Translations under genes and position numbers: made by a program
The notes under the pieces: generated by a model
Seen by the model: the letters and a program-made list of their open reading frames with translations, nothing else
What the model was told of the DNA's origin: nothing
Database searches by the model: none
Shown here: in pieces, positions 41,606-59,561 of the stretch
How positions within the stretch are numbered: the stretch's first letter is position 1
Layout: every line of letters begins with the position of its first letter
Origin: Nannobrachium achirus
Taxonomy: Eukaryota; Chordata; Actinopteri; Myctophiformes; Myctophidae
Direction of reading: 5' to 3'
DNA: 64,000 nucleotides
NCBI GenBank assembly: GCA_963921795.1
Contig: OY997640.1
Location: 50,577,968-50,641,967 of the forward strand

Positions 41606-42720
41606 TCAAGGATTTTCACGGGGATGGCTAATCCAGAGTGATCAGCCGAAGATTTTAATATTTAAATAGCCAGCAACGCACCCGAAGTTTCTAATTAAAT
41701 TATAAGTCATGCTTGAAAAGCAAAAGTGCACATGTGTTGTGGGAGCGTGAATAATTCAGGCCGGCCTATATCTCCTCTTTCTGTTAACCCGGAGACAAGT
41801 GGCACCAGCTTAGACAGGAGGGGTTGGCGCTTGTCTGCGACGCAAAACAACATGGGTGCTTGTAAAGCAGCCCTCAACCGTCAGGAGGCCCAATGCAAAT
41901 TGACTGCCCAGCCCCCCACCCCCCTACCCCCCAGCCTTGCTTGAACAACTCTTCCCACCCAGGGAGTTAATTTAGTTAATTAATTTATTATTAATTGCCA
42001 TAAAGGCCATGTGATGTTGAAAGGAGGGGGGAAAAAAGACATCGTCTTTTCCTCTTAGACTACAGTCCATCAAGGGGGGTTGAGGGAGTCTTAACAGACC
42101 TGTGTACCTGACTACAACCTCCTGGTTCGCTCTATCACTCTCTTACCGCACCTTCCCAGCGGGGGAAGGGAAAAAAAAGTATATTCAATTATCAGAAAAG
42201 AGTAAATGAATTAACAGTCTACTGAAGGATGTATGAGACGTTCACAATATCCAGGAGACGTGTGAAATTATTTAGGCCGGTAACATTCATATTAATGGCA
42301 AAATTACACGTACATCTCAGAAATTAAATTAGAATTCGACTCAACATTGATGGCTGAGTCACGTCAAGCATATAAATGTGCTATAGCTCGGGGTTAGAAT
42401 ATCTCTTTCCATTATTATTTTTTTCCCCTTGTTCTTTTCTTACCCTCACCGCCAACCAACCAGGTAGCTTGGCTTTGGGCCACTCTGACCGGCCCTTGCG
42501 GCGTAATTCCAGAAAAGGAATTACATTTTTGATGGGAACTAATTAGAGGCCTTCACCTAAGATTCTTTCTGCACTGCCATACGCTCCTGAGTTGGGATGG
42601 CAATGTGGGGGGCAGAGAGAATGCCCGAATGACTTATTGAGGGACACCCAACTTTTGTTGAGGCATGGGGTGACAGGGAGAGGGACAGAAAGGAATAGCA
42701 AGACAGGAATAGAGAGAGAA

Positions 42721-42728
<8 letters not shown>
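41606..42728. other. Non-coding region, no gene recognised
   Basis: No repeats above microsatellite scale. Homeodomain-type TTAATTAATT-like runs are at 41968-41995. No supported gene. Confidence 0.35.

Positions 42729-42775
<47 letters not shown>
42729..42775. repeat. (GA)n microsatellite interrupted by the next element
   Basis: The GA run ends at CCCTGCTAG (42776) and resumes at 43029 (GAGAGAGAGG), so the following element inserted into it. Confidence 0.85.
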
Positions 42776-42777
<2 letters not shown>

Positions 42778-43028
42778 CTGCTAGAAAAACCAGCACAGAC
42801 CAGCACAATTTTCATGCTGGTCTGTGCTGGTCTATGCTGGTTTATGCTGGTTCATGCTGGTCTGTGCTGGTGCTGGTGCTGGTCTGTGCTGGTTCATGCT
42901 GGTTTAGATGGTGGGACCAGCACAGACCAGCACCAGCACAGACCAGCAGTAAAACACAACATGCGCTGGCTTGTGCTGGTGCTGGTGCTGGTCTTACTGC
43001 TGGTCTTGTGCTGGTTTTTCTAGCAGGG
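42776..43028. mobile_element. 253-bp palindromic-ended MITE built of GCTGGT repeats
   Basis: The ends are exact inverted copies: CCCTGCTAGAAAAACCAGCA at the left, and GCTGGTTTTTCTAGCAGGG (43010-43028) at the right. The interior is degenerate GCTGGT[T/C] and its complement ACCAGC, so most of the element can fold on itself. The target duplication cannot be read because the site is (GA)n. Confidence 0.8.
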
Positions 43029-43799
43029 GAGAGAGAGAGGAAACGAGAGGAAGTGGGAAAGCAGAGAGCAACAGAAAGCGAGGCATAAAAACAGCGCTGA
43101 GGTCTGTTTCAGATAATAACCTTGTAGTTGCTGCATGTGTATGCCTTGGAACAGATGAGAATCTCTAAAACAAACTCTTTTAACAATGAGACAGAGACGC
43201 CCTGTAAGCCTGCCTTCCTCTTCTTCCCTGGCGGGGGGTATTACATGCTTTTTGTGTGACACAGAGACAGAAATATAAATATCCAACGCAGCTCTGTAGA
43301 GAGGAGAGGTGCAAACGGCTTCCGTGAAAACACAGCGCCTATACTGTGCAACTGGGAAAACACCTTGCGTGTTTTGCGGAGCTATGTTTTTTTCTTCACT
43401 TTAACGGGCACATACTTTTTCCCATCCCTCCACTTTAGTCTACCTTTTTTATATCCTCTTTTCTTCAGCGACACAAATAGCCAGGGCTGATAAAGTGGCG
43501 AGGAGGCAGAGAGGATGGGTGAGGCAGCCAGAGGCTGGTAAAGTGGTGAGGAGAGTGTGGAAAATGATCTGAAAACCATGAAATGAAGCCATTCTGGCTG
43601 CAAACCTCTCTTCCAGGTGAGAAGCAGACGTAGAGGTAAAGAAGCCATGAGAGGCTTGTCGGCTCTAATAGCTTTCAACAGAAAAAGGGGACCAAACAGA
43701 ATCACAGAATCGGCATGGCCGGTTCCGAAGTGGATAGAGAGAGAGAGGGGCAGGGCTAAACCCACAGATGTTTATTTTATGACCCATTGAGCGCTTTAT

Positions 43800-44236
43800 C
43801 AGTGTTGTAAAGTAACTTTACTCAAGTACTGTAGTTAAGTACAATTTTGAAGTATTGTTACTTACTGGAGTATTTCCAGTTTTAACAAATATTGTACTTT
43901 TACTCCACTACAATTATTTGAAAAATGTAGTTACTAGTTACTTTGTAGATTTTTAGAGTAGATTGTAGATTATTACAAAACACATTAAACCACTTCAACC
44001 CTAGGCCTACATTTCAGCAGTTTCAAAATAGCCGATCACAACACATTGTGATGAGCTTGTAGATGTGCTATTTGAAAACTTGTGAAATGGAACATTCTGC
44101 AATAATGAGTACTAATCTACTTTTGGTACTTTAAGTACATTTTGATACCAATACTTTTGTACTTTTAATTTCTGGACTGTTACTTTTAACAGAGTATTTC
44201 TACGTACATTGAAGTATACTTTTACTTTTTACACAG
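43800..44236. mobile_element. Probable hAT-type element with AAGTA-rich ends
   Basis: The left end CAGTGTTGTAAAGTAACTTT and right-side sequence GTACATTGAAGTATACTTTT ... ACTTTTTACAC resemble, from memory, a common teleost hAT MITE. I found no target duplication. Hairpin copy C lies centrally (44021-44078). Confidence 0.45.
44021..44078. repeat. Recurring hairpin module, copy C (left arm deleted in part)
   Basis: TTTCAAAATAGCCGATC and CTTGTAGATGTGCTATTTGA flank CACAACACATTGTGATGAG. The left arm lacks the TACAAGCT segment present in the right arm. Confidence 0.65.
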
Positions 44237-44239
44237 GAA

Positions 44240-45700
44240 CAAGGAAAAAAAGGTTTGAGCTTCCTCTGGTTTGGTGTAATCTGTGGTCCCAAATGGTTCG
44301 GTCTCCTAAACCTGAGCTGTGACTGATGAGGGTCAGTCAAGACGTCTCATTCAGATTACAAACTATACCATTAAGTGGAAAAGTGTTTTAAATAGATATA
44401 CATTTTCTTGTATATGCATGACTTTGTGCTTTGTACAAACAAGGCTTTAACGATCACCCGTAAAGCCGCTATAAGTTCCTAATTGCTCTGATTATAAAGA
44501 AATACCTTTCAAGAGCCCTTCTTTTTACAGGATGAAAAAGAAAAGAAAAAAACTGAGCCTGATTAAAGAATGCATGATATTTCAGTGACAAGACTGTATT
44601 ATTAATTCATTGCAAACAGTGGAATTTGGGCGGGTTACTTTGAAAAATGTTCAAAACTGGCGGCCTGTAATAAAAGCACAGAGAAAAATTCCAACTCATT
44701 AACTTTTAATCACAAAATTCTCTTTCATATGAAACACCCAATATAGGCTGTCAGAATCAATCAGCTGTCCGGCAAGAGGGAGACGACATGCGAGAAGGAT
44801 GGGGAAAGTGTCAATTGTGGCACTCGCTGTTCCTTCTGGCTGTCACGTTGCCAGCGCGTGCCTTTAAGGCCGACAACCGCCGGGAAAATGCGCCCCGAAA
44901 CTTTCTGTCACAGGAGGGGAGGGAAAGAGATGTAAAGAAAGAATGGAAAATAAAGTAAAAAAGAAAAAGAAAGAGGAAGAAAACGTGCTTCTACCACGCA
45001 GCCTTTGCCTGATGCCATTGAAGGTTGTGTCATCTCGTGGTGCGTGAGAGGTGTTCAAAGACGAGGCTTGTAACGCAGGGGAGTCGGGGGTGGTTCTTTG
45101 GGAGATGTAGGAACCTCTTCTCTCATAATTTTATAATTGGCCCTCCTTTCCCAGGCTTCCGTTGCCAATGCTGCTGCTGCTGCCTACACCTTGAACTCCA
45201 ACTCTTTGAAAAAGCCTTATAGGTCGGCCCATGTGTAACGAGGGGTTTGCGAGGATGTAACGGCAAAAGGACGATACAGATTTCCCATGATGCCGTGGGA
45301 CTGAGTGCTACTTAACATGAGTGGGGGAATGAGGAGGACGGGGCTTCAGAAGACAAAGTTGAAGTGCAGAACATTATGTTTAATTATCATATGCATGAAA
45401 TGTTGATGAGATGCAGCATGGACCCAAGGGATGATGACTTTAAGTGAAATAAGAAAGAGAAGAAAACAGTTAGAGATTCTATTTTAAAGGAGTTTTTCCT
45501 ATACTTACTTGATGTACGTTTTCTTCTCACTCTTTGACATAAAGAGTGTTTAAAGTGATTTGACAGTATGCTCCTAATTGACTCAAATTGTCCACTGCCA
45601 CTCACTTTCAATAGTAGCGTCTGTGGTTTGTTGCATTTTATTTTCTTTCCATCTGCTAAAGTTGTTTTCTTATGACATGGTTACAAATGTGAGAAGGTTG
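44240..45700. other. Non-coding region, no gene recognised
   Basis: Nothing beyond short purine-rich tracts (44925-44985) and a TGCTGCTGCTGC run at 45169-45180. Confidence 0.35.
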
Positions 45701-45784
45701 CTCTACTGCAGTGGTTCTCAAACTTTTTAGCTTAAGACCCGAAAGAGAAATAAGGCGTTTGGCCGGCCCCGGGGACCCAAATAA

Positions 45785-45860
45785 TGAAAATAGCAGATCT
45801 ACATTCTCCCAACGCAGTGTGAAGCGACGCGTTGTGAACTTGTAGATACTACAATTTTCA
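45785..45860. repeat. Recurring hairpin module, copy D
   Basis: TGAAAATAGCAGATCTACAT opens the module, and GACGCGTTGTGAACTTGTAG then ATACTACAATTTTCA close it; arms diverge near the centre. Confidence 0.75.
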
Positions 45861-45946
45861 CGACTTTTTAAACTTGTGTTTTATTTATTTATGGAAGTTT
45901 TGAAATATTTGTTTTGTATATCATATCTATACTATAATTTTGCGAA

Positions 45947-46015
<69 letters not shown>

Positions 46016-46242
46016 GAGTGAGTGTCTGTCACAGTGTTTCTCCTCAGTGGCTGGAGCAATTGATCTGAAATCGCATCACCATTAGCATATGAACACACCT
46101 AACATAACTGTGAAGCCTGTTTGTCACTTTCACAAATCATATGCTGTATATTAGCATTTTTATGGTGTATCTACTATCTATTCTGCATCTAGCATGAGGC
46201 ATATCTATTCTGCATCTAGCATGGGGCAACATGTTTAACCAG

Positions 46243-46329
<87 letters not shown>

Positions 46330-46330
<1 letters not shown>

Positions 46331-46361
46331 GCGGGTGGGTGGGGGGGTGGGGGGGGGGGGG
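46330..46361 (+). other. G-quadruplex-capable G tract
   Basis: GCGGGTGGGTGGGGGGGTGG then a pure G run contains more than four separated G3+ runs directly after a (GT)n microsatellite. Confidence 0.6.
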
Positions 46362-46773
46362 TACACAGTATCTCTGTAGCCTTTAAACGAAACGGGTATT
46401 TCTTACATTGATGCTCCTACATATTATCATTCAAGCACCAGAAAGTTACTTTCCATCCCTCATATACTGTGTGCACAGTGCACACCCCATAACCCACACA
46501 CTGCACATCATTTCGGAGCTCATATCTTTGAACGGGTAAGGACTAGTCTTTTTAAATGTAGGAAAACGGGGTCTCAACCCACTGTTTGGGAAACGGTGCT
46601 ATACTGTATTATGTACTGTATACGTGGTCAATAGTTTTCCATATCTCTGTGCTTATTCTAACTCTACCGGCAAGCTGTGGGTAGAGACATACTGTATTAA
46701 AAGACCACTTAGACTCAATATGAACTGACTAGAATTTGGTGGTCAAAGGTCAAGATCATTGTGACATCACAAA

Positions 46774-47115
46774 CAGGGGCGTAGCCAGGATTTACTAACA
46801 GGCTAGGCCTGGCACAATGTGGGTGGGCACAGATGCAAGCTTGTAGATCGGCTACTTTAAAATAGCCAACATTTACAGGGTCACAATACAGTCATTTGCC
46901 ATGGAAGTGTACTTCCCAAGCAATATGGAGACGTTTTAATTTTAGAAATCGCTTCATAATTGACTGAGCTATGATCAAATCAATCTGTGGTGTCTTTCTT
47001 TGGTTCCTAGATAGCCGTGCATCGCCCGCACATTTTTTTGGTTCTTTTTGGGTGAACACAAGAACTAAATGGGTGGGCCAAGGCCTATCCAGGCCCACCC
47101 TTGGCTACGCCCCTG
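46774..47115. mobile_element. 342-bp hAT-type MITE
   Basis: Left terminus CAGGGGCGTAGCCAGG; right terminus on the minus strand CAGGGGCGTAGCCAAGG. Flanks ATCACAAA (46766-46773) and CTCACAAA (47116-47123) match at 7 of 8. Subterminal GGTGGGC/GCCCACC repeats are also inverted. At 46836-46868 the hairpin-module halves appear in swapped order (CTTGTAGATCGGCTACTTT, then AAAATAGCC). Confidence 0.85.
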
Positions 47116-47263
47116 CTCACAAATAACTTACATTTAGTTTAAGAATACACTTAATACATTTTAATAAATTCCTTCAAAGTCTTTACTACATCAATAATAT
47201 GAGTATGGACAGGCATGGATGTATGGCTGTAAACCACAACTGTTTGGCAAAGCTATACAACCA

Positions 47264-47537
47264 TGAGGGGCGGCGGTGGCTCAGGGGTAGAGTGGCCGAT
47301 AGAGCGGCTGGATGGCAACCGTGAGGTTCCCAGGGCTCCCCCAATGTTAGTGTCAAAGTGTCCTTCAGCAAGACGCTGAACCCCTAATTGCTCCCGATGA
47401 GCAGTTTGGTGCTTGCATGGTTTCCTTTGCCATTTGGTGTATGAATGTGTGTGAATGTGTGAATGTAATGCACAATCATTGTAAAGCAATTTGGATAAAA
47501 GCACTATACTGTATACTTAAATGCACCATTTACCATG
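47264..47537 (+). mobile_element. tRNA-derived SINE, copy 2 (same family as at 29.9 kb)
   Basis: GGTGGCTCAGGGGTAGAG matches the A-box region. The B-box region is damaged (GTTCCCAGGGCTCCCC lacks GTTCGAATCC), so internal transcription is likely lost. The central AAGACGCTGAACCCCTAATTG, TGTGTGAATG repeats and tail (TGTAAAGCAATTTGG ... AAATGCACCATTTACC) match copy 1. ACCATGA flanks both ends (47260-47266, 47532-47538), a possible target duplication. Confidence 0.8.
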
Positions 47538-47784
47538 ATGCTGTATTTTCAACGATGTATTAGCTGATTAATCCCTTCACTGATTTTATTTTTCGCTGCT
47601 ATATCAGAGCTACATGCGGCTCTATGTTTTCAGCCAGGAAGACGAGGATACGTTAATTAAAGCCGGTATTTCCAGCATTATAAACCACAGCATGGAGGCT
47701 CAGCAGCATTTGTGCTTGTGTCATTATTATTTTTCTCACTCATTCCAAGTTTCTGCAACACTGTGGCAGATTGTCCCAGATACT

Positions 47785-49280
<1,496 letters not shown>

Positions 49281-49469
49281 AGCCCTCATAATCTAAAGTT
49301 CATAAGTGGCCCTCACATCTAGAGTTCAGGCCGCTTTGCGGCCTCACACCTACCTACCGAGTCATAGTGTCCGGGGCATTGTCAGATTTCCCTTTAGAGA
49401 ATTCTTATATTATTCACTGAACGAAGCACTACTAGAGGAACAATCACAAGTCACAGTTATCTTGTGTGC

Positions 49470-49790
49470 AATGTTGACATTTTGGCCTGATGGTGGTGCA
49501 AGAGGAAAGGCGATGGTGTCCTCTGGGAGTGCATGAATAGTAAACTGCCCATTAGATATTTAGCATAATTTTTGTCCTAATGGTGGCACAAGAGGAAAAG
49601 CCATGTGGCCAAAAAATGTTATGGTGTTTGCATGCTGTGTCAAAAACCAAAATCTTAAGGCTCATTCTCTAGGGAGCATGAATGTGCATGGCAAATTCCA
49701 TGGCAATCTTTTTTTGTTTTGGACCAAAGTGTTAGACGGACGGATGGACTGACCGACAATGCCATCCAGGGCTAAAAACTATAACCCAAG
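49470..49790. repeat. Remnant of a dispersed teleost repeat (GGTGGCACAAGAGGAAAAG type)
   Basis: CTGATGGTGGTGCAAGAGGA and CTAATGGTGGCACAAGAGGA are two related copies about 80 bp apart, followed by CATGGCAAATTCCATGGCAA and GGACCAAAGTGTTAGACGGA, then GACCGACAATGCCATCC. From memory this order is typical of a common fish interspersed repeat; not verified. Confidence 0.5.
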
Positions 49791-49796
49791 ATTAAG

Positions 49797-49950
49797 GATA
49801 GAGTTTTGTTTCAGAGAGTGGAGATAGGGAGAGAGAAGTGGTGAGAGAGTCATGGAAAAAAATTGCCAGCTGGCCTGGGAGTCAAACCAGTGACTCTCTG
49901 TCAGGCATTAGAGCTGTACTGTACTGCACTGTCCAGTATATGGTACGCGC
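49797..49950 (-). repeat. tRNA-derived SINE fragment
   Basis: On the minus strand a B-box-like GGTTTGACTCCCAGG (about 49876-49890) is followed by TTCCATGACTCTCTCACC-type sequence and a GA-rich body. A second, related fragment is at 51690-51835. Confidence 0.5.
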
Positions 49951-49959
49951 CCGTTGCCC

Positions 49960-51440
<1,481 letters not shown>

Positions 51441-51447
51441 TGGGGCA

Positions 51448-51600
51448 GTGGTTCTCAAAGTGGGGTCCGGGAACTCCCAGCTAAATGATTGATAGTTAGG
51501 ACCCAAATGGACCCTTATTGGTCTGTAACTTTCACAGTGTACAATTGTAACCAAATAGATCTAAATAATCACTGAGCATAGTATAGATTGGGGTCCAAAA
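51448..51600. mobile_element. Partial hAT-type end
   Basis: CAGTGGTTCTCAAAGTGGGG is a typical hAT/Charlie terminus. I see no matching right terminus, so it is a fragment or a solo end. Confidence 0.4.
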
Positions 51601-51689
51601 TAAAAGAGTATCAAGTGGGAGTTGTGGTCCAGGCTGTGATTATAACATGCTTAAGATCAGAGTCTGTTCAGAGTTTGTCCCTAGTTGAT

Positions 51690-51835
51690 CTTTTTGAGCC
51701 TTTATTTGATAGGTACATTGAGAGGAAACATGGAGAAAGTAAGGGACTGACATGCAGAAAATGGTCCAGTCTGCCAGGAATCAAACCAGAGACTTGCTGT
51801 CAGGCATTCGATTCCATGTGCATCTTAACCAGCCT
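51690..51835 (-). repeat. tRNA-derived SINE fragment, second copy
   Basis: The minus strand contains GGTTTGATTCCTGGCAGACT, a B-box-like start, followed by CCATTTTCTGCATGTC. Plus-strand AGAGACTTGCTGTCAGGCATT parallels GTGACTCTCTGTCAGGCATT of the 49.8-kb copy. Confidence 0.5.
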
Positions 51836-51836
51836 A

Positions 51837-51969
51837 CGACTATGCCCTTTTTTCATACATCCAGAGCGAGCTCACAGATAAAGTTTGCTGAGCACGAGCT
51901 GCAAATGTATTTATCCATCCTTCCGAAAAAATAAAATGGAATAACAACAGGATTCTCATGTCTGTCCCG

Positions 51970-51985
<16 letters not shown>
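51837..51985. repeat. Dispersed direct duplication, copy 1 (shortened)
   Basis: CTTTTTTCATACATCCAGAG, then ATAAAGTTTGCTGAGCACGA through CAGGATTCTCATGTCTGTCC is repeated at 54783-55000. Copy 1 lacks about 70 bases present in copy 2 between CTCACAGA and AATAAAG. Confidence 0.85.
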
Positions 51986-54080
<2,095 letters not shown>

Positions 54081-54154
54081 GAGAAAGAAAGAAAGAAAGA
54101 ATGAAAGAAAATAAGAAAGAAAGAAAGAAAGAAAGGAAAAGAAAGAAAGAATTG

Positions 54155-54569
54155 CAGGGGTCTTCAACGTTTTCAGGTCAAGGACCCCTTAGTTGAGAGA
54201 GATGAAGCAGGGACCCCCACAACCTTTTCATAGATTCCATATAGTTTCACTGTTTGACAGAACAATCATCTGTATATTTTGGATTCATGTCAATTTGTGT
54301 TTTCAGATATAACCACTTGTACCGTCAATACTTAATAAACTTGACCTTTCCTTCTGTACGTACTCTGCTCTTTTTCCTATATACACCAAACCTCTTTGCC
54401 GAAAATAGCCGATCAACAAGCTCGTAGATCTGCTATTTTTGGCTAAAAGATCTCAGAATATGGACACTAACAAGAGGTTAATATAAAAAAGGGGAAAAAA
54501 GGTTCTATCACTCAGTTTTGGAGGACCCCCTGGCCCTATGGTTCCCGGACCCCCTGTTGAAGACCCCTG
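54155..54569. mobile_element. 415-bp hAT-type MITE
   Basis: CAGGGGTCTTCAAC at the left and the same 14 bases on the minus strand at the right (54556-54569) form perfect termini. Subterminal GGACCCCC repeats are inverted (54179-54186, 54213-54218, 54522-54531, 54546-54553). Flanks AAGAATTG and AGAGATAG match only 5 of 8; the left flank is a (GAAA)n run (54085-54150). Contains hairpin copy F. Confidence 0.75.
54398..54443. repeat. Recurring hairpin module, copy F (23-bp arms, no loop)
   Basis: GCCGAAAATAGCCGATCAAC then AAG pairs with CTCGTAGATCTGCTATTTTT then GGC. Arms agree at about 18 of 23 bases. Confidence 0.75.
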
Positions 54570-54595
54570 AGAGATAGAAAGATACGGACAAGCAT

Positions 54596-54599
<4 letters not shown>

Positions 54600-54647
<48 letters not shown>

Positions 54648-54680
54648 CAGAGAGAGAGACATAGAGAGAGAGAGAGAGAG
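54600..54680. repeat. (GA)n microsatellite
   Basis: GA dinucleotides with a few GACA interruptions. Confidence 0.95.
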
Positions 54681-54782
54681 AGGCTGATAGCTGTGACTCC
54701 GGGAGCATGTCAGAGAAAGCATTCAAGTGATGTGTGTTTTTTTTTTCTGTTGCTGCCACAACAATCCTGGCTGACTCGCTGA

Positions 54783-55010
54783 GCCTACGACTCTGGCCTT
54801 TTTTCATACATTTGCACCTCGCAATCCAGAGCCAGCTCACAGACAGCGTCTCCGTGTGACAGCAGCCGCCCCGCTTTAAAACGCACCCTAAGATAGAAAT
54901 AAAGTTTGCTGAGCACGAGCTGCAAATGTATTTATCCATCCTTCCGAGAAAAAAAATCAAATGGAATAACGGCAGGATTCTCATGTCTGTCCAGGAAGAG
55001 AGAGAGAGAG
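54783..55010. repeat. Dispersed direct duplication, copy 2 (longer)
   Basis: Partner of 51837-51985, in the same orientation about 2.95 kb away; both copies end beside GA repeats. Confidence 0.85.
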
Positions 55011-55206
55011 AGAGAAAAATAAAACCCCACCCCTCCTCCTCCCCCAAAATGTCATTAAATTGCGCTGAAATATAGATCACTTTTCACAGGGAGAGAGACA
55101 CTTGTCATGCTGAAAGCCAAAGTCACTCAGAGCGTGTTTGTCTCTGCCTCAAACTCACTGAGTTCACTGCTAAGTGCTGAAACAATGAGATTGATCAGAA
55201 ATGCAT

Positions 55207-55315
55207 TAGGTGGGGTGCCCGCTGGCCTACCGGTCCAGGCGCATATCACATACTGTAGCCTCAGTGTGGTCTGACTGTGTGTCGCTGGTTCGATTCTATT
55301 TTGGCATTAGATCAG
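55207..55315 (+). repeat. tRNA-like / SINE head
   Basis: GGTTCGATTCT (55287-55297) fits the polymerase III B box. An A-box-like CTGGCCTACCGGTCCAGG lies about 60 bases upstream, a little far for a normal tRNA. Confidence 0.45.
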
Positions 55316-56097
55316 CAGAAAACAAAACGACATCATTAAAATAATAAATACTACACTAATTAGATATAATTGATATTTGTAAAAGTTTACAAGTTCTGAA
55401 GTCTATGGACTCACATAGGAGTTGTTATTCTCCCATTGGGAGAGAGATCAGTGGCTATGGCATTATGGACCGGTTTTGTTGGTAGGGGAACTGGTAACTT
55501 TTCTTTCTCAAGTAGTTTATAAAAAAAAACTGAAAAGAAAACATCTACCTCCTACTGGACACACTGTAACACATCCTGGAAATTAATAACACATTATTCA
55601 TTACGGTATCTACACCTCGTACAGTTTATATAAATGTCATACAATACTCTGGATTAAATCGAGAGGAGAGGTGGCAGACTTATCGACAAAAAGAAATGTT
55701 TTTCTGCGGATTGAACAAACGGGGAGGGAGATCAAATTTTAGAAAGGGAAAAGTGAGAGACAGAGAACGTGAGGGAAAGGAGCAGCTCACTTTTGACGTG
55801 CACGGGATGGTGGGTGATTTGACATGTTGTCTCAACCATGATTTGTTGCCACTCCCAGAGGATGCGAGTTAAAAGACTGGGAGTGACTGTGAGGAAGACG
55901 TACGCTTTAATCACGTTAGAGAAGTTTCATGAAAATTTCACATCAAGATGCCAACATCTGCTCTCCATTATTAATCACTGTTGTCACCGCGGAGGGAGAC
56001 AAGATCCCAGCAATGTGATCCACTCTCTGACTTCACAAGTGACTCACTCAGTGAGTGTGGTGGGGAGATGCAGGTGCCGCTGCATGCACACAAACAT

Positions 56098-56100
<3 letters not shown>
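55316..56100. other. Non-coding region, no gene recognised
   Basis: No motif-bearing frame. The long plus-strand frame starting at 55838 runs through a (GT)n and is judged spurious. Confidence 0.35.

Positions 56101-56103
<3 letters not shown>

Positions 56104-56163
<60 letters not shown>
56104..56163. repeat. (GT)n microsatellite
   Basis: GT dinucleotides followed by GTGCGT variants. Confidence 0.95.
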
Positions 56164-56169
<6 letters not shown>

Positions 56170-56956
56170 GCGTGTGCGCTCGCACGTGCACAAGAGACAA
56201 GACAATGATCCAAATGAAACTACAAAGAAAAGGGAAGCGAATGAATGCAGACTGTGTAAAGAAAGACCCAGAAGGTTGAGGAGAAAAGTCAGGGAGACAG
56301 ATAGAATGAAAGAGAATCTTAAGAGTGGGCTTTTTCTTATTATCTTCTCTATTTTGCGTTGCTCGCCTCACTTTAACATGACACTCCTCCCTGTACTTAA
56401 AAGGAGGCCGTCCGTGTCTCTTTTCCCATTCTATCTTATCATTGGCATTTATCAACCTAACAAGCGTAATGATAGCAGTAGATATCAAAGTAGCACTTTC
56501 GTCATGTTGCATTAAGCTCGTCTTCCCCTCCCTACCTGCTTATCAACCTATGATCTGCAATTGTTTGCACAGACGCTGATTATTTGTGCATGGGGGGTAA
56601 TATTCTTCCTTCTACTAGTTAAAGAAATGCAACAAAAAATGTCTACACGACAAAATGCAGAGTGTTGATTTAACATAAGGTTCCATTTTTACACTTAAAC
56701 ACACACTCCAGATTTTGTTGTCAGTTTTTTGACAATTTTCCTGGTAATTCTGGACACAATGGGGGACTATGGATCTGAAATTAATATAAAAAAGCATATC
56801 CACACCAGTGCCCAACAGTTATGTCATAAAAGAAAAATATATTCTGCACACTGGTTAGATATTGTACAGGAATGTGATCTCCAGCAACATATAGCATCAA
56901 AATCAGTTTAACCTCTTCAACCCTTTATAGTTTATACAGTAGTACATTAGCTTTTT

Positions 56957-57170
56957 GACAATTAAAGCATATTTTTAAAATATGAAATATTTTGAATAAG
57001 TTTGAAACATTTTCTTTTGTTGTTGTTTGAGGAACCACTGTTAAGCCAAGGTACATTCTGCTTTTTATTAAAGCATCTTTTAAAAATGTGAAATATTTTG
57101 AATATGTTTGAAACATTTTTTTTGTTGTTGTTTGAGGAACCACTGGGCACTGCTACAAGCCAAGGTACAT
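56957..57170. repeat. 106-bp tandem duplication, two copies
   Basis: AATTAAAGCATATTTTTAAA and ATTAAAGCATCTTTTAAAAA start the two copies. Both continue with GAAATATTTTGAATA, GTTTGAAACATTTT and GTTGTTGTTTGAGGAACCAC. Confidence 0.9.
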
Positions 57171-58853
<1,683 letters not shown>

Positions 58854-58952
58854 TACAATATCTAAAGAATAATAATAATTTGAAACAGTGCAGTGATCTT
58901 CAGAGTTCATAAATAGTTACAGTATATATTTTGAAAATTACAAGATGCAAAT

Positions 58953-59490
58953 TGATAGTACAATATGTTATTGTTGTTTAACATGGTATAGATATCATTC
59001 TCAGTGTTAAAAGTCAATGCCATGATGTTTTGATCTGATAACTAATGCACGAGACGAGAATCTGCCCCACTCCAGGGACAGAAAGATTGACCGGCGAAAT
59101 GTCAAAGTGTCCCGGACACTGGATAATGAGAAACCAAAACATTCTACATCCTTGCTTCTGAGTTCACGAGACTCAGTCACAACACCATCTCATGATCCAT
59201 TGTTATGTTTAAGGGTCCAATCATAATGTGACTAATGTATTTTATGCTGTACACATTCAACTATATATGTGGAATCATTATGCTTTGTACTCAGAGAGCT
59301 ACGATGGGTGATTTTGCTCTTACTTTGAACTCTGACTAAACTTCACCAAAAAACGCATATTCTCCGGTGTGGTCTCATTCATTGTGTGGAGTATTTTATT
59401 ATGATTGGGGAAAACTGTTTATCCATATGGAATATGATCCAAAATTCCATCAAATGGCCCATTCGATTGCCGGATTAGCTCCGAGGAGAT
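58953..59490 (+). repeat. Putative 5' LTR
   Basis: The start is fixed by the direct repeat. The end is inferred from the weak primer-binding-like site at 59492. A TATATAT box is near 59263 with plausible U3/R spacing. No clear terminal CA is seen at the proposed end. Confidence 0.4.
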
Positions 59491-59561
59491 ATTGGGGCTC
59501 AACTTTGTTGGACTCATTTTGTCTTCTCCGCTGCTAGAACCAGTTACGGATTTCTACTGAT

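Larger units (their letters stand above)
45709..46598. mobile_element. hAT-type element carrying a Helentron-like (GTCT)n insert
   Basis: The left terminus CAGTGGTTCTCAAACT is a classic hAT end; the right terminus on the minus strand, CACCGTTTCCCAAACA, agrees at 11 of 16. Flanks CTCTACTG (45701-45708) and CTATACTG (46599-46606) match at 7 of 8. Inside are hairpin copy D, CTATACTATAATTTTGCGAA followed by (GTCT)n (45948-46016), (GT)n (46242-46328) and a G-rich tract (46330-46361). The GTCT part resembles the 5' module of the Helitron-like elements, so this hAT may hold a nested INE. Confidence 0.7.

Noticed and set aside
54508-55080. A 190-codon minus-strand frame
   Set aside because: It runs through (GA)n and the hAT terminus and has no motif; long frames on such tracts arise by chance.
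55838-56515. A 225-codon plus-strand frame
   Set aside because: It depends on translating a (GT)n microsatellite in the middle, and the flanks show no recognisable domain.
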